From positions 62,036 through 126,035 of the forward strand of contig NZ_JPME01000010.1 of assembly GCF_000732605.1 (NCBI RefSeq): a stretch of 64,000 bases of DNA, read 5' to 3'. Of this stretch, positions 8,584 through 17,441 are shown in pieces. The notes beneath the pieces are model-generated. The model saw nothing but the letters and a program-made list of their open reading frames with translations. It searched no databases and had not been told where the DNA came from. A program made the translations under genes and the position numbers. This stretch comes from Lacrimispora celerecrescens. GTDB taxonomy: Bacteria; Bacillota; Clostridia; Lachnospirales; Lachnospiraceae. Numbering within the stretch: the stretch's first letter is position 1; every line of letters starts with the position of its first letter.

Positions 8584-9459
8584 TCAGACTTTCATTTGCT
8601 TACTTACCAAAATGTCTTCTACCGCTTGTCTCCAATACTTTTCAGGTATATCAGGCCATATGCAAGTACCGGTTTCAGCGTTGCATAATGCCATAGCCCT
8701 TTTCAATGCTACGCTGGGCGGTATATTACCGTTTCGCAATAAATTTTCTGTCATAATACACCAGTATGGTGCGTGTTTGTTGAGCCCCGTTAAATGTAAT
8801 TCCTCAATTACCTTTTCTACATCATATTCCATGCTAATAAATTCTTCTTTCCACTGTTTGTCTATTTGATGTAAAATTAAAAATTGAGATTTTCTATTAC
8901 TATACAAAGGAACTCCGACTGATCCAGCATTTAATACCGTTTTTCCGTTAATATCAAATTTGGCCTGGATGTGAGTATGCCCACATATTATCATAGACGT
9001 ATCTACAGCATTTAAAGTTTCAAATATTTTATCATTATCAGGTAACAATTTTTGATTCGCTGCGTATGGAGAACCATGGCATATGGTAAATGAGGGCATA
9101 TTCTTAATAGAAATTTTCCTCGAAATTGGCAATCCTTTAAAAAAGTTCAAATCCTTTTCAACTAAATGCTGATATGTATATAGCAAAGAACCTGTTGTGG
9201 AATCTTTATCTTTCCAGCCAAGTTCACCATTATTATAATAATCGATCCAATAATCTTCTTTATTTCCTTTGATAAAATAGCAGTCATACTTCTCAGCCAT
9301 TTCAAAAATCATTTTCATTGTCTTTTCCGGATATGCCAATTCACCAACATAATCTCCTAAAAAAGCAAAGGATTTTATGCCTCTTGACAACGCGTATTCC
9401 ACACATTTTTTAAAAGCAATGTAATTTCCATGGATATCTGAAAGTACTGCAAGATCCAT
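8584..9459 (-). CDS. Calcineurin-like metallophosphoesterase (YfcE/MJ0936 type)
   Basis: A 291-residue phosphoesterase with all metal motifs in order: SDIHGNY (residues about 7-13), FLGDYVGE, IKGNKEDY (in place of GNHD), CHGSP and CGHTHI. The YfcE-like single-domain enzymes hydrolyse phosphodiesters using two divalent metals. About 100 extra residues follow the catalytic core and have no motif I recognise. The N of GNHE-type motif is kept but the His is replaced by Lys, as is common in this subgroup. ATG at 9459 follows AAGGAGG. Physiological substrate not known. Confidence 0.88.
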   Translation of the reverse strand: MDLAVLSDIHGNYIAFKKCVEYALSRGIKSFAFLGDYVGELAYPEKTMKMIFEMAEKYDCYFIKGNKEDYWIDYYNNGELGWKDKDSTTGSLLYTYQHLVEKDLNFFKGLPISRKISIKNMPSFTICHGSPYAANQKLLPDNDKIFETLNAVDTSMIICGHTHIQAKFDINGKTVLNAGSVGVPLYSNRKSQFLILHQIDKQWKEEFISMEYDVEKVIEELHLTGLNKHAPYWCIMTENLLRNGNIPPSVALKRAMALCNAETGTCIWPDIPEKYWRQAVEDILVSKQMKV

Positions 9460-9485
9460 TATTGATTACCTCCTTACATCGGCAC

Positions 9486-10178
9486 TTATTCCTCAATGGA
9501 TAACATTGCAGCCCTTACTGCATGAATTTGTGCAGTATCAAAAACAGGCAATTCCACATCTTTTTGCTGTATCAGCAGGCCAATTTCTGTACATCCGAGA
9601 ATAACTCCCTGTGCACCTTGTTTTGCAAGGCCTTGAATAATACTGAGGTATTTATCTTTTGAAGCCTCAGAAATAATTCCCAAACACAATTCATTATAAA
9701 TCACATCATTGACAAGTTCAATTTCTTCTTCATCTGGGATAAGAACTGTAATTCCTGCATTCATTAACTTGTCTTTATAAAAGTCCTGAGTCATGGTATA
9801 TTTTGTACCCAACAATGCGACTTTTGTAATGTTATGATATTTCAACTCATCTGCCGTTGCCTCTGCTATATGAATAACAGGAATCGTAATGCTGCTTTGG
9901 ATCTGGGGAACCACCTTGTGCATCGTATTTGTACAGATCACAATAAAGTCTGCCCCTGCATCTTCAAGATTTTTAGCAACCGCTGATAAAATAGCAGCAC
10001 TTTTATCCCAGTCACCGTCTGCCTGGCACTTCTCTATTTCAGAAAAATCCACACTATACAACAATACCTTAGCTGAGTGTAATCCTCCCAACTCCTTTTT
10101 CACTGTTTCATTCACAATTTTATAATAAGTGACCGTACTTTCCCAACTCATTCCGCCGATCAATCCAATTGTTTTCAT
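9486..10178 (-). CDS. Aspartate/glutamate racemase family protein
   Basis: A 230-residue cofactor-independent amino acid racemase. It starts MKTIGLIGGMSWESTVTYYK and has the two catalytic cysteine motifs FIVICTNTMHK and VILGCTEIGLL, each with the expected Thr. The pattern matches the aspartate racemase/YgeA subgroup; whether the substrate is Asp, Glu or another amino acid is not resolved. ATG at 10178 follows GGGGAGGAAAC. It lies 27 bp ahead of the phosphoesterase gene on the same strand and may be cotranscribed. Confidence 0.92.
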   Translation of the reverse strand: MKTIGLIGGMSWESTVTYYKIVNETVKKELGGLHSAKVLLYSVDFSEIEKCQADGDWDKSAAILSAVAKNLEDAGADFIVICTNTMHKVVPQIQSSITIPVIHIAEATADELKYHNITKVALLGTKYTMTQDFYKDKLMNAGITVLIPDEEEIELVNDVIYNELCLGIISEASKDKYLSIIQGLAKQGAQGVILGCTEIGLLIQQKDVELPVFDTAQIHAVRAAMLSIEE

Positions 10179-10221
10179 TTTTGTTTCCTCCCCCTTATCA
10201 ATAATATAAAAGCCGCCAGCC

Positions 10222-11231
10222 CTACAACTCCTTCAAACATGGATTGTTGAAGTTTGCCCATGTGAAATTATTATCAATACACCGAACCATTCTGTAAGCC
10301 ATTGGCTTAAATCCGCATTTGGCCAAAATGTTGAAGAGGCAAGATTGGTTATCCTCCAGTCAGTTATGATTCTCTGATATCCTTTTTCTTTCACCAGCCT
10401 GCTGCCTTCATTCATTAATTTCTTCCCAACACCACTTCGCATTTGAGTCGGGTAAATGCCTGCGATACTTAGCTCCACTCCATCATCAGGCGCCATTAAA
10501 TTCGGAATAACTGGCTCGTATACCTGAAATCCCAATTCCTTTCTGTCTTTTTCCGCAATGAGGATCACTGCTTCCTCATCCTCCACAAGCCCTTTGTACC
10601 CTTCCCTTATTCTCCCTACAAGCTCAGGTAAGGCTGGTTCAAACACAGGCGCAGAATTTTGATAGGAAAAGATGATATCAGACATTCTCCCCATTGCTTC
10701 CCTATCCATTTTATTGGCTAGCCTGACTTTTGCATCAGATGCAGTTTCAAATGTATTGTAATCTCTAATATTCATTATCCCATGCACTTGCTGGATAGAA
10801 AAGCTCAACCCCAGGAAAGCCTCATAATACACCTTGCTTCCAAGAGGTATCAATGCATAATGGTGAAAACATCCTTGTTGGATCCATAGGATAGAAACTT
10901 TAGCATAAAGAGTTCTTATGAGTTCTGAGGGCTGGTCCATCCTTGCCGCTATCCCTTCATAAGGCACCCAGACATGCCGGCCTCTATCATGATCGATCTT
11001 TATCTTTCCTGCGATATAGCCGACCAGTTCATCATTAACAAATGCACCTATCCCAATTGCTTTATTAGTCATAAATAGCTTTTCAAGTAAATCCCCGATA
11101 TATTTTGTATTGAGACAGCTGTTTCTTAAAAATGGGAATTCATTACTCTCAAGATTTTGTCGGCACATCAACAGGTCAGTCATAGCCGGCACATCATCAT
11201 TACTGATTGGCCTGAATTCATACAATTTCAT
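10222..11231 (-). pseudogene. GNAT N-acetyltransferase gene with a single-base frameshift near its 3' end
   Basis: The open frame runs 11231 to 10233 (332 residues). The protein has two GNAT-like halves, with the CoA site in the second: IAGIYPTQMRSGVGKKLMNEG. After ASSTFWP the frame departs from the family. A shift of one base at the AAA run 10318-10320 restores KCGFKPMAYRMVRCIDNNF and on to a stop at 10222, which is the natural GNAT ending (xxFWxKxGF). One A is therefore missing relative to an intact gene. The N-terminal 305 residues are sound, so residual function is possible. It starts at ATG 11231 with GGGGGAG, 15 bp downstream of the WYL regulator, and probably forms an operon with it. 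Confidence 0.75.
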
Positions 11232-11246
11232 ATCTACTCCCCCCTC

Positions 11247-12209
11247 TTATTTTTGATAATATTCCATTAGCTCCGCCGCAACGTCCACCATCCTTTTCTT
11301 CAGGCCCTCGGGTTCTATGATCTCAAGGGCTCTCCCATAGGATAAGAGAAAATATGGTACATATCCATTCATTACTCTTTCTTCAAGTAAAAAGACCGCC
11401 TGGTTTTGAGTCCTCTCTTTCAGATGATGGCCTAAAAACCAGTGAATGCTCAAGTCATCCAAGGCCTCTGCCCTGCCCCCGATCACGACTGAAACCACCT
11501 TATCCTTATCAGCCAGGTCAGGCAAAAGATTTTGTAAGAAGTATTCCTTGGCAGAAAAGGCTTCCGGCCTTTTAAAAGTTATTTGCGTCCGATTTATCTG
11601 CAAAATCCTTTCAGCGCGAAAGCTACGGATCTCATTTCTCAAGTGGCAAAATCCAATGGTATACCATTTATTATTCCAATAAATTACGCCATAAGGATCA
11701 ATTACCCTTTGTCTGGCTGTTTCTTCATGGCCTGTACGGTATTCAATTTCCACGGAGTACTCATTTGCCACAGCCCGCTCTAATTCTACCAATTTCTGCT
11801 TAACAGAAGAATCGATCCCGCGGCTTATCACTTCAAAGCCGGTTAAATGGCGATTCAGAATGCGTTCCTGCTCCCGGTTGGTATACATCTTCAGCTTTTC
11901 AGTTGCCCTGCTTAATACTTCGTTAAAAGGGTATCCTGATTCTTTTGCAAATACTGCTGCATGGAGAATCGCCTTTTGTTCCTCAACATCAAAAAATAAG
12001 GGCGCATTGATAAAATCATTCAGCAGACTATATCCGCCATTCTGGCCTGCATCGGATACAATGGGTACCCCGCTGGCACAAAGCGAGTCAATATAGCGGT
12101 AAACAGTCCGTATATTGATCTCCAGCCTTTCTGCTATTTGTTTTGCAGTAATTTTTGATTCTGAATTCAGCATCCAGAGAATTGCCAGCATATTATCGTT
12201 TTTAGACAT
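11247..12209 (-). CDS. WYL-domain transcriptional regulator (HTH_11 type)
   Basis: A 320-residue regulator. Residues 1-60 form a winged HTH of the HTH_11 type (ITAKQIAERLEINIRTVYRYIDSLC), and the WYL domain follows from about residue 140, with the WxxGxC-like strand WYTIGFCHLRNEIRSFRAERI. WYL domains often sense nucleotides or other small ligands. A C-terminal WCX-like extension is present. ATG at 12209 follows GAGG. It stands directly before the frameshifted GNAT gene and divergent from the amine oxidase gene, either of which may be a target. Confidence 0.88.
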   Translation of the reverse strand: MSKNDNMLAILWMLNSESKITAKQIAERLEINIRTVYRYIDSLCASGVPIVSDAGQNGGYSLLNDFINAPLFFDVEEQKAILHAAVFAKESGYPFNEVLSRATEKLKMYTNREQERILNRHLTGFEVISRGIDSSVKQKLVELERAVANEYSVEIEYRTGHEETARQRVIDPYGVIYWNNKWYTIGFCHLRNEIRSFRAERILQINRTQITFKRPEAFSAKEYFLQNLLPDLADKDKVVSVVIGGRAEALDDLSIHWFLGHHLKERTQNQAVFLLEERVMNGYVPYFLLSYGRALEIIEPEGLKKRMVDVAAELMEYYQK

Positions 12210-12403
12210 TGCTTAACCTCATTTGTTCCCCTATTTTCAATTCATCATTAGAAACAGTATATACTCTGTAATTAATTTACACAATAAATATCGAAATTAC
12301 AAGTTCTAATGTGATGACCTGCAGCTTATGACACCCCTATTTTGTGATAATCGCGTAAGGTTTCCAATATATTAAACTGTAATGATATCATGAGGTATAA
12401 TCA

Positions 12404-14086
12404 ATGGCGGTTCCATTAAATCAGGTTATAAACCCCACAAATGAACAACGGCACGAAATGATCAGAAATTCATTGAAAACGGCAGGCCGGCCGGAAGATT
12501 ACGAATATATTATTAAATTACTGAGTCCTCCAGCTGATATCACAAATTATGCATCGCCGGGAGAGATGAAAGGAGTAAAGATCGGTGTCATAGGAGGCGG
12601 CCTGGCCGGCTTGTCCGCCGCATTCGAGCTTCGTAAGCTGGGAGCCGATATTACAATTCTGGAAGCCAATGAAAATAGAATCGGGGGAAGAGTTTATACC
12701 TATTATTTTGATTCGGAAGGCAAATACTACAATGAATTCGGCGCTCATAGAATTCCGGCAACTCATGAAACCACCTGGCACTATATCAATTTGTTGGGCC
12801 TTAACACCCGTCCACTGTCCATAAGGCAGCGAAACAACTTTTTATACGTACATAATACACGTTTGAGAACATCAGACTCCATTGAGCAAATGCTTTATCC
12901 CTTATACGATTTAACCCCACAGGAAAGAAGCACTCCCTGGTCTGAGCTTGATGACTATGCTTTTTTGTATCTGATGATGCAGCTACCGCCTGATATCCGG
13001 TCAGAGCTAATACAGATTTTACCAGAGTATTCCCCGGAGTATTTAACTCTTACAAAATATTCCGTCCGGCAGACCCTGGAAAATCTGGGGTTAAGCCAGG
13101 GAGCGATCAGCTTGATCTCAGGGGTCAACCCAGGTACTGGTGCTTTACTGAATGTTAGTTATGATGAAATCACCAATGAAGAATATACTCTTGATTACCG
13201 TAACACTTATAACATAGAAGGCGGAATTGTAAATCTACCATATGCTTTTATCCAATCCCTTCTTGCAGACAATCCGACCCAATATCAAAATATTCCGGTT
13301 TCCCAGCTTGGCACAGTTACTTATAAGCCCGGACAGACGGTTATAGGTATTTATCAGTCACCGTATAACAACCAAATCATACTAACTCATCGCAATGTAC
13401 GGAATCTTAAGAGAACTGTCGAAATTTTTGATTATGTTGTATGCGCGATTCCCTACTCCACCTTAAGGGAGGTTGAGATCAAACCATATTTCAGCAACAT
13501 CAAGATGCAGGCCATTTTAGAATTTAACTATATTAATTCGCAAAAAACACTTTTTATGTGTAATAAACGCTTTTGGGAGCAGGATACCGATTACGGAAGA
13601 ATGGTAGGGGGATTTTCCCAGACAGACCTGCCGATTCAGTCCATCTTCTATCCAGGAGATCATATTCTTTGCCCTGATGTTTCTTCCTGTTCGCCGTATG
13701 AACCTGGGGCGCTGGTGGCTTCCTATAATTATCATTTAAATGCAACAAGGGTGGGAAATATGGAAGAATCCCTCCGTTATAGACTGATAAAGAGAAATGT
13801 GGAAGAAGTTCACGGATTGCCAAGGGGATTCTTAGATTCCATTGTGGAAGACCATAAGACTGTGGTTTGGGATAATGAACCCAATAACCGGGGAGCTTTT
13901 GCAATGACACTTCCAGGCCAGAAAAAACTATTTGCTTATGAGATGCTGAAGCCGGAATTTAATCAAAGAGTGTACTTTGCCGGAGAACACTTATCCACAA
14001 AACATGGCTGGATGCAGGGATCATTATATACCGGTAAGGAAGCCGCTAATCAGCTGGCGAATACGTTTCACAAGCAGCTTAAATAA
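12404..14086 (+). CDS. FAD-dependent amine oxidase / L-amino-acid oxidase-like protein
   Basis: A 560-residue flavoprotein. The dinucleotide-binding motif GVIGGGLAGLSAAFELRKLG lies near residues 61-80, with the conserved acidic end at ITILEANENRIGGRVYTY. The C-terminal flavin motif is YFAGEHLSTKHGWMQGSLYTG. These features match flavin monoamine oxidases and L-amino-acid oxidases, which oxidise amines with release of H2O2 and ammonia. There is no signal peptide. About 60 residues precede the Rossmann motif. Substrate is unknown. ATG at 12404 follows GAGGT. It is transcribed alone, divergent from the WYL regulator. Confidence 0.87.
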   Translation: MAVPLNQVINPTNEQRHEMIRNSLKTAGRPEDYEYIIKLLSPPADITNYASPGEMKGVKIGVIGGGLAGLSAAFELRKLGADITILEANENRIGGRVYTYYFDSEGKYYNEFGAHRIPATHETTWHYINLLGLNTRPLSIRQRNNFLYVHNTRLRTSDSIEQMLYPLYDLTPQERSTPWSELDDYAFLYLMMQLPPDIRSELIQILPEYSPEYLTLTKYSVRQTLENLGLSQGAISLISGVNPGTGALLNVSYDEITNEEYTLDYRNTYNIEGGIVNLPYAFIQSLLADNPTQYQNIPVSQLGTVTYKPGQTVIGIYQSPYNNQIILTHRNVRNLKRTVEIFDYVVCAIPYSTLREVEIKPYFSNIKMQAILEFNYINSQKTLFMCNKRFWEQDTDYGRMVGGFSQTDLPIQSIFYPGDHILCPDVSSCSPYEPGALVASYNYHLNATRVGNMEESLRYRLIKRNVEEVHGLPRGFLDSIVEDHKTVVWDNEPNNRGAFAMTLPGQKKLFAYEMLKPEFNQRVYFAGEHLSTKHGWMQGSLYTGKEAANQLANTFHKQLK

Positions 14087-14090
14087 GCAA

Positions 14091-14121
14091 AACCGCTGCC
14101 CCATAAATAAGGGCAGCGGTT
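14091..14121 (-). terminator. Shared terminator between amine oxidase and GNAT genes
   Basis: A perfect 11-bp stem AACCGCTGCCC/GGGCAGCGGTT lies between the two convergent genes. The minus strand has TTTT after the stem and the plus strand has TTCATTT, so it may work in both directions. Confidence 0.75.
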
Positions 14122-14642
14122 CATTTGAGAAATAAATTCATGACTTTTACGTTATGTTCCTTATTTCCGTAGGTCATTTTCACACGGTCTACTTCAATAT
14201 ATCCCATCTTACACCAAAACTGATATCCCCTGTGGTTATCTTCTAATACCCCAATTCTTAATGCTCTGCCATGCTCTTCCAAAACCCAGTCTTTTATAAA
14301 ATCATGCAATTTTCTGCCCAGATTTTTTCCTCTTTCCTTTGGGTCAAGCATAAATAATCCTATTATCCACTCTCCGGTTGCTTTATAATCTTTAACCATA
14401 TCAATGATAGCAATTAAAACATTCTTTTTATATACTCCAAAAACAAACTTATCTTTCATGGTTTTACCCGGTGGCAAGTCAAACAGAAGGTTTTTTCCCG
14501 CATCCTTTTCAGGCGGCCTGCCTTCTGATAACTCAAAAAAATCCGAACATCTTTCGCATAGATCCTGTACATCGGTCTCATCAGCGCCTGACAATAACCG
14601 GATATTGTATTCATGTCTCCCTATTACTTTATTTCCTATCAA
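14121..14642 (-). CDS. GNAT family N-acetyltransferase
   Basis: A 173-residue acetyltransferase. The acetyl-CoA site is LFMLDPKERGKNLGRKLHDFIKDW (motif A, RGxxLG), followed by LRIGVLEDNHRGYQFWCKMGYIEV, a typical GNAT motif B ending. Acceptor unknown. The first codon is TTG at 14642, with GGGAGG six bases ahead. It is followed 27 bp upstream on the same strand by a membrane methyltransferase gene. Confidence 0.88.
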   Translation of the reverse strand: MIGNKVIGRHEYNIRLLSGADETDVQDLCERCSDFFELSEGRPPEKDAGKNLLFDLPPGKTMKDKFVFGVYKKNVLIAIIDMVKDYKATGEWIIGLFMLDPKERGKNLGRKLHDFIKDWVLEEHGRALRIGVLEDNHRGYQFWCKMGYIEVDRVKMTYGNKEHNVKVMNLFLK

Positions 14643-14669
14643 CCTTAACCTCCCTCTCCTATTCCCTAG

Positions 14670-15233
14670 TTATAAAAACCGTCTGACCTTTTTACAATAT
14701 TCCATGTATTTTTTCCCGTATATTCCTTTTAACGACTGTTCCTCAAGCAGGATTTGACGGTTAAAAAGCCATATTCCGGCAAAAACATATATCAATACGA
14801 TCCAATTGGGAATAATTAAAAATATGCCTGCCAGAACCAATCCAAATGCGGTATATATGGGATTACGGCTTATGGAAAATGCGCCTGTGGTCACAAGCTC
14901 TCCCGGATGGTCTTCATCAAGACCTACGCGAAAGCTTTTTCCAAATGAATTCAGTGCGTATATAAACAATAAAATACCCATTATACATACAATCACGCCT
15001 ATCCAGCCGGTAAACGTATCATCGAACAACTGGGCGCCTATTTCAGGCAGGCCAAAAGCGCTGGCAAATACAATGTAAAATAATAGAAAAGCAAATGGCA
15101 GGATTAGAAAATCTGTTTTATCCTTCTCGCCAAATTGAACGGCTTTTATCCCCAGCCTTTTTAATTGAAGAGTCCGGATCATAACAAGCATTACAAGCAA
15201 AACCAATGTTGATGCTGCAACATATCTTACCAT
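14670..15233 (-). CDS. Isoprenylcysteine carboxylmethyltransferase-like membrane protein
   Basis: A 187-residue integral membrane protein with about five hydrophobic segments. The motif FSISRNPIYTAFGLVLAGIFLI matches the RxPxY SAM-contact motif of the ICMT/PEMT superfamily, and EEQSLKGIYGKKYMEYCKKVRRF is the usual C-terminus. Bacterial members methylate isoprenoid or lipid-type substrates, or are uncharacterised. The ATG at 15233 follows AGAGGAG; an ATG 24 bases upstream is less well placed. It lies 32 bp after the DUF1648 gene and is probably in one operon with it. Confidence 0.85.
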   Translation of the reverse strand: MVRYVAASTLVLLVMLVMIRTLQLKRLGIKAVQFGEKDKTDFLILPFAFLLFYIVFASAFGLPEIGAQLFDDTFTGWIGVIVCIMGILLFIYALNSFGKSFRVGLDEDHPGELVTTGAFSISRNPIYTAFGLVLAGIFLIIPNWIVLIYVFAGIWLFNRQILLEEQSLKGIYGKKYMEYCKKVRRFL

Positions 15234-15265
15234 GTTATTCACTCCTCTTGGAAACACAACCTAGT

Positions 15266-16348
15266 TTATTCTAACATGAATGGAATCACTGTAACTGCCA
15301 AAATAAAGACTACAAATGCGGCAATTGCAATGAGGCTTCTAGGGTTTCCAAAATTTAAGGTATAACCCATTCCAAATCGTTTTTCTACAAAAAGAGACGG
15401 ATCATCTTTGTTGCAATACAGAAAACCTCCCAGCCAATAACGGTCATCGTCCATTCGGTTTAGTGGCGCATCATCCCTTATATCCAACCGGCTTCCTCCT
15501 TGACCGACCTTTACCGTGAGATAAATACAGCTCAAAAAAATAATAACTAAAAAGGCAAAGGGCAGAACCATCATGAGCTTTTCATTTATTACGGACAGCA
15601 TAGTAAGTTGAATGCAGGTAAATAACAGCATTACCATAAATCCGATCGTGTATAAGAAAATACTCATTATCCCCTGGAATGCCTGAGTTCTCCGATAATT
15701 CCGCTGATGCCCGGCTGTACCAATACCAAAGTTGATTCCTGCAAACAAAAGTCCGGTGAAGCATTGGATCAATGGCATCACTGCAAAAGTTCCTATGGAT
15801 TTAGCAGCATAGCGGTCCACTTTTCCTGCAAGGTTGTAATGCATGGGGATATGCCCGGGTAAAGATGGATATTTCAGCACTGCTGCAAAAACGGCAATAG
15901 CAATCGGAACAAGATATAAAAGATACCACGCAGTGCCAATTGTTTTACCAGACTTTCCACTGGTTTTTATTACTGTTTCCGTATCAAATTCCCAATCACG
16001 TTCTAGTTTGATCGCCTTTATCTCTGAACGTGCGAAAAAATATATGATAGTACTGGCAGCGAGATACAGGATTATACCGCTAAGCTGGAGCCATAGCGCC
16101 CGTTCTGCCGGCATCCAGATATAGCAAATCGTGCTTCCAATTCCCAAAACCAAACCAATCGAAAGACAGCTGATGCAGTAATTGCGCCGCAATAATCTTA
16201 TCTTAGGATCGTTATATTCGCTTACCGGTATAGAAATACCAAAGCAGATATTTTTTTGCATAAAATATGGAGTTAAAGCAGTGGCAAACAATACAAGTAC
16301 CCATGAGAATCCCATTATCCCAATTATATAACTTAAATTTTCACTCAA
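15266..16348 (-). CDS. DUF1648/DUF5808 membrane protein
   Basis: A 360-residue membrane protein with roughly eight hydrophobic segments. The middle carries the DUF1648 signature KYPSLPGHIPMHYNLAGKVD (the family reads LPxxIPxHxNxxGxxD), and the end carries RYWLGGFLYCNKDDPSLFV, typical of DUF5808. Proteins of this type are related to SdpI immunity proteins in their DUF1648 part. Molecular function is unknown. The start is TTG at 16348 with AAGGAGGAAG upstream. First gene of a likely two-gene operon with the ICMT-like protein. Confidence 0.8.
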   Translation of the reverse strand: MSENLSYIIGIMGFSWVLVLFATALTPYFMQKNICFGISIPVSEYNDPKIRLLRRNYCISCLSIGLVLGIGSTICYIWMPAERALWLQLSGIILYLAASTIIYFFARSEIKAIKLERDWEFDTETVIKTSGKSGKTIGTAWYLLYLVPIAIAVFAAVLKYPSLPGHIPMHYNLAGKVDRYAAKSIGTFAVMPLIQCFTGLLFAGINFGIGTAGHQRNYRRTQAFQGIMSIFLYTIGFMVMLLFTCIQLTMLSVINEKLMMVLPFAFLVIIFLSCIYLTVKVGQGGSRLDIRDDAPLNRMDDDRYWLGGFLYCNKDDPSLFVEKRFGMGYTLNFGNPRSLIAIAAFVVFILAVTVIPFMLE

Positions 16349-16691
16349 GACAACTTCCTCCTTCTATGCTTTTATTCAATCGGTCATTCAGTAAAACTGC
16401 AAGCCATTCTTTGTATTCATCATACAACAAATATAGCACTAAAATAGGATTTGTCAATTTCATGATTTGTAGCCATTAAAATTAATGTTACACGGCCTTG
16501 ATTACCCAGAAACGACATGAGGAGTGTCAAGGACGGCAAAGCCGCTTATTTATCCTTGGCACTCCCTCATGATTATCTACACCTTATCATTCAATAAAAC
16601 CATATGGACATGATCTTCCCATATCCCATTTGGATTGGAGGTTATCCATATATCCAAAAGCCGCTTTCTTTATCAGAGAACAGCCGCCACT
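16349..16691 (-). other. Gene-free stretch with a long hairpin; promoter side of the DUF1648 operon
   Basis: This 343-base gap should hold the promoter of the minus-strand DUF1648 operon and the 3' end of the papain-like gene. The only strong structure I see is the hairpin at 16516-16571. No ORF with a ribosome binding site and no known riboswitch was recognised. Confidence 0.5.
16516..16571. repeat. Long imperfect inverted repeat (stem about 18 bp)
   Basis: The arm CATGAGGAGTGTCAAGGA pairs with TCCTTGGCACTCCCTCATG, with one bulged base and one wobble, and the interior holds a second small hairpin CGGC/GCCG. There is no T-run on either side, so it is not a standard terminator. It could be the remains of a palindromic repeat family or a structured 3' UTR. 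It lies 120 bp downstream of the papain-like gene. Confidence 0.5.
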
Positions 16692-17303
16692 TTACTGTGA
16701 CTGCTTCATTCTTATCAAAACCATCCCACCTTTGCGCTCAAAACCAGTATCCCACAGCTCATAAAAGGACAGCCAGCGAAACCCACCATAAGTTGCAATT
16801 TTTACATAAAACTCATCTTCAAATTCTTCATATCCCACTAGCATGAACCAATGCCAGACCAGATCCTTAAAATTAACATTCTTATGCCGCAGCTGCAAGA
16901 AAGGAATCGAGATTCCCTTGTCAATCTGGCTCATGACTTCCCTGGCGGCTGCCTTTGCAGGAACCTTTCCTGGACAGCCTACCAGCTGTATATTCGGTGC
17001 ACCCACATCCTGCAAATATTTATAAAACCCGTCCATAAATATATCCAGTGTATCGATTCCATGAAATCGGGGCTTCAAATAGGGCTTCATTATCTTGGAA
17101 AAATTTATATAATCTTCCTTGTCAAGTCTTTGGATATCATAGGGATACAGATGGGTTTTATTATCATGGAGCGCCAAATTGATGCAGGCATCACAGGCTG
17201 CAGCCGCCCCACAGCCACCCAGATGCATCATAGGGTCCCGGAACCAATCCTGATTTCCGCCAAAGGAATCTCCGACTCTAAAATAGGACAATTCTTTCTT
17301 CAT
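16692..17303 (-). CDS. Papain-like (C39-like) putative cysteine peptidase
   Basis: A 203-residue protein that I recognise only by fold-type signals. HLGGCGAAAACDA places a Cys (residue 31) at the start of an Ala-rich helix, and VWHWFMLVGYEEFEDEFYVK places a His (151) at the start of a strand, the usual Cys...His order of C39/papain-like enzymes. YGGFRWLSFYELW after the His fits the last strand of the fold and may carry the third residue. There is no signal peptide and no transport gene of its own. Peptidase activity is inference, and a related amidase or acyltransferase is possible. ATG at 17303 follows GAGGAG. Confidence 0.55.
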   Translation of the reverse strand: MKKELSYFRVGDSFGGNQDWFRDPMMHLGGCGAAAACDACINLALHDNKTHLYPYDIQRLDKEDYINFSKIMKPYLKPRFHGIDTLDIFMDGFYKYLQDVGAPNIQLVGCPGKVPAKAAAREVMSQIDKGISIPFLQLRHKNVNFKDLVWHWFMLVGYEEFEDEFYVKIATYGGFRWLSFYELWDTGFERKGGMVLIRMKQSQ

Positions 17304-17380
17304 CTTTTCTCCTCACTTCATTTATACTATAGATGAATTATAGTACCAGTCTTGCGTTTCGTAAAGAAAAACAATGTTAC

Positions 17381-17418
17381 AAAAAGTCCATGTTTTTCAA
17401 TATGTGAAAAACACGGAC
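17381..17418 (-). terminator. Rho-independent terminator of the TraX-BceAB operon
   Basis: Reading on the minus strand, GTCCGTGTTTTTCA pairs with TGAAAAACATGGAC (one G-T pair) and is followed by TTTTTGT. It lies just after the BceB-like permease gene. Confidence 0.85.
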
Positions 17419-17441
17419 CTGTTTTAGGTTTTCAAACACAT

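Noticed and set aside
16851-17336. 161-codon plus-strand ORF
   Set aside because: Antisense to the papain-like gene; no family match and no ribosome binding site.
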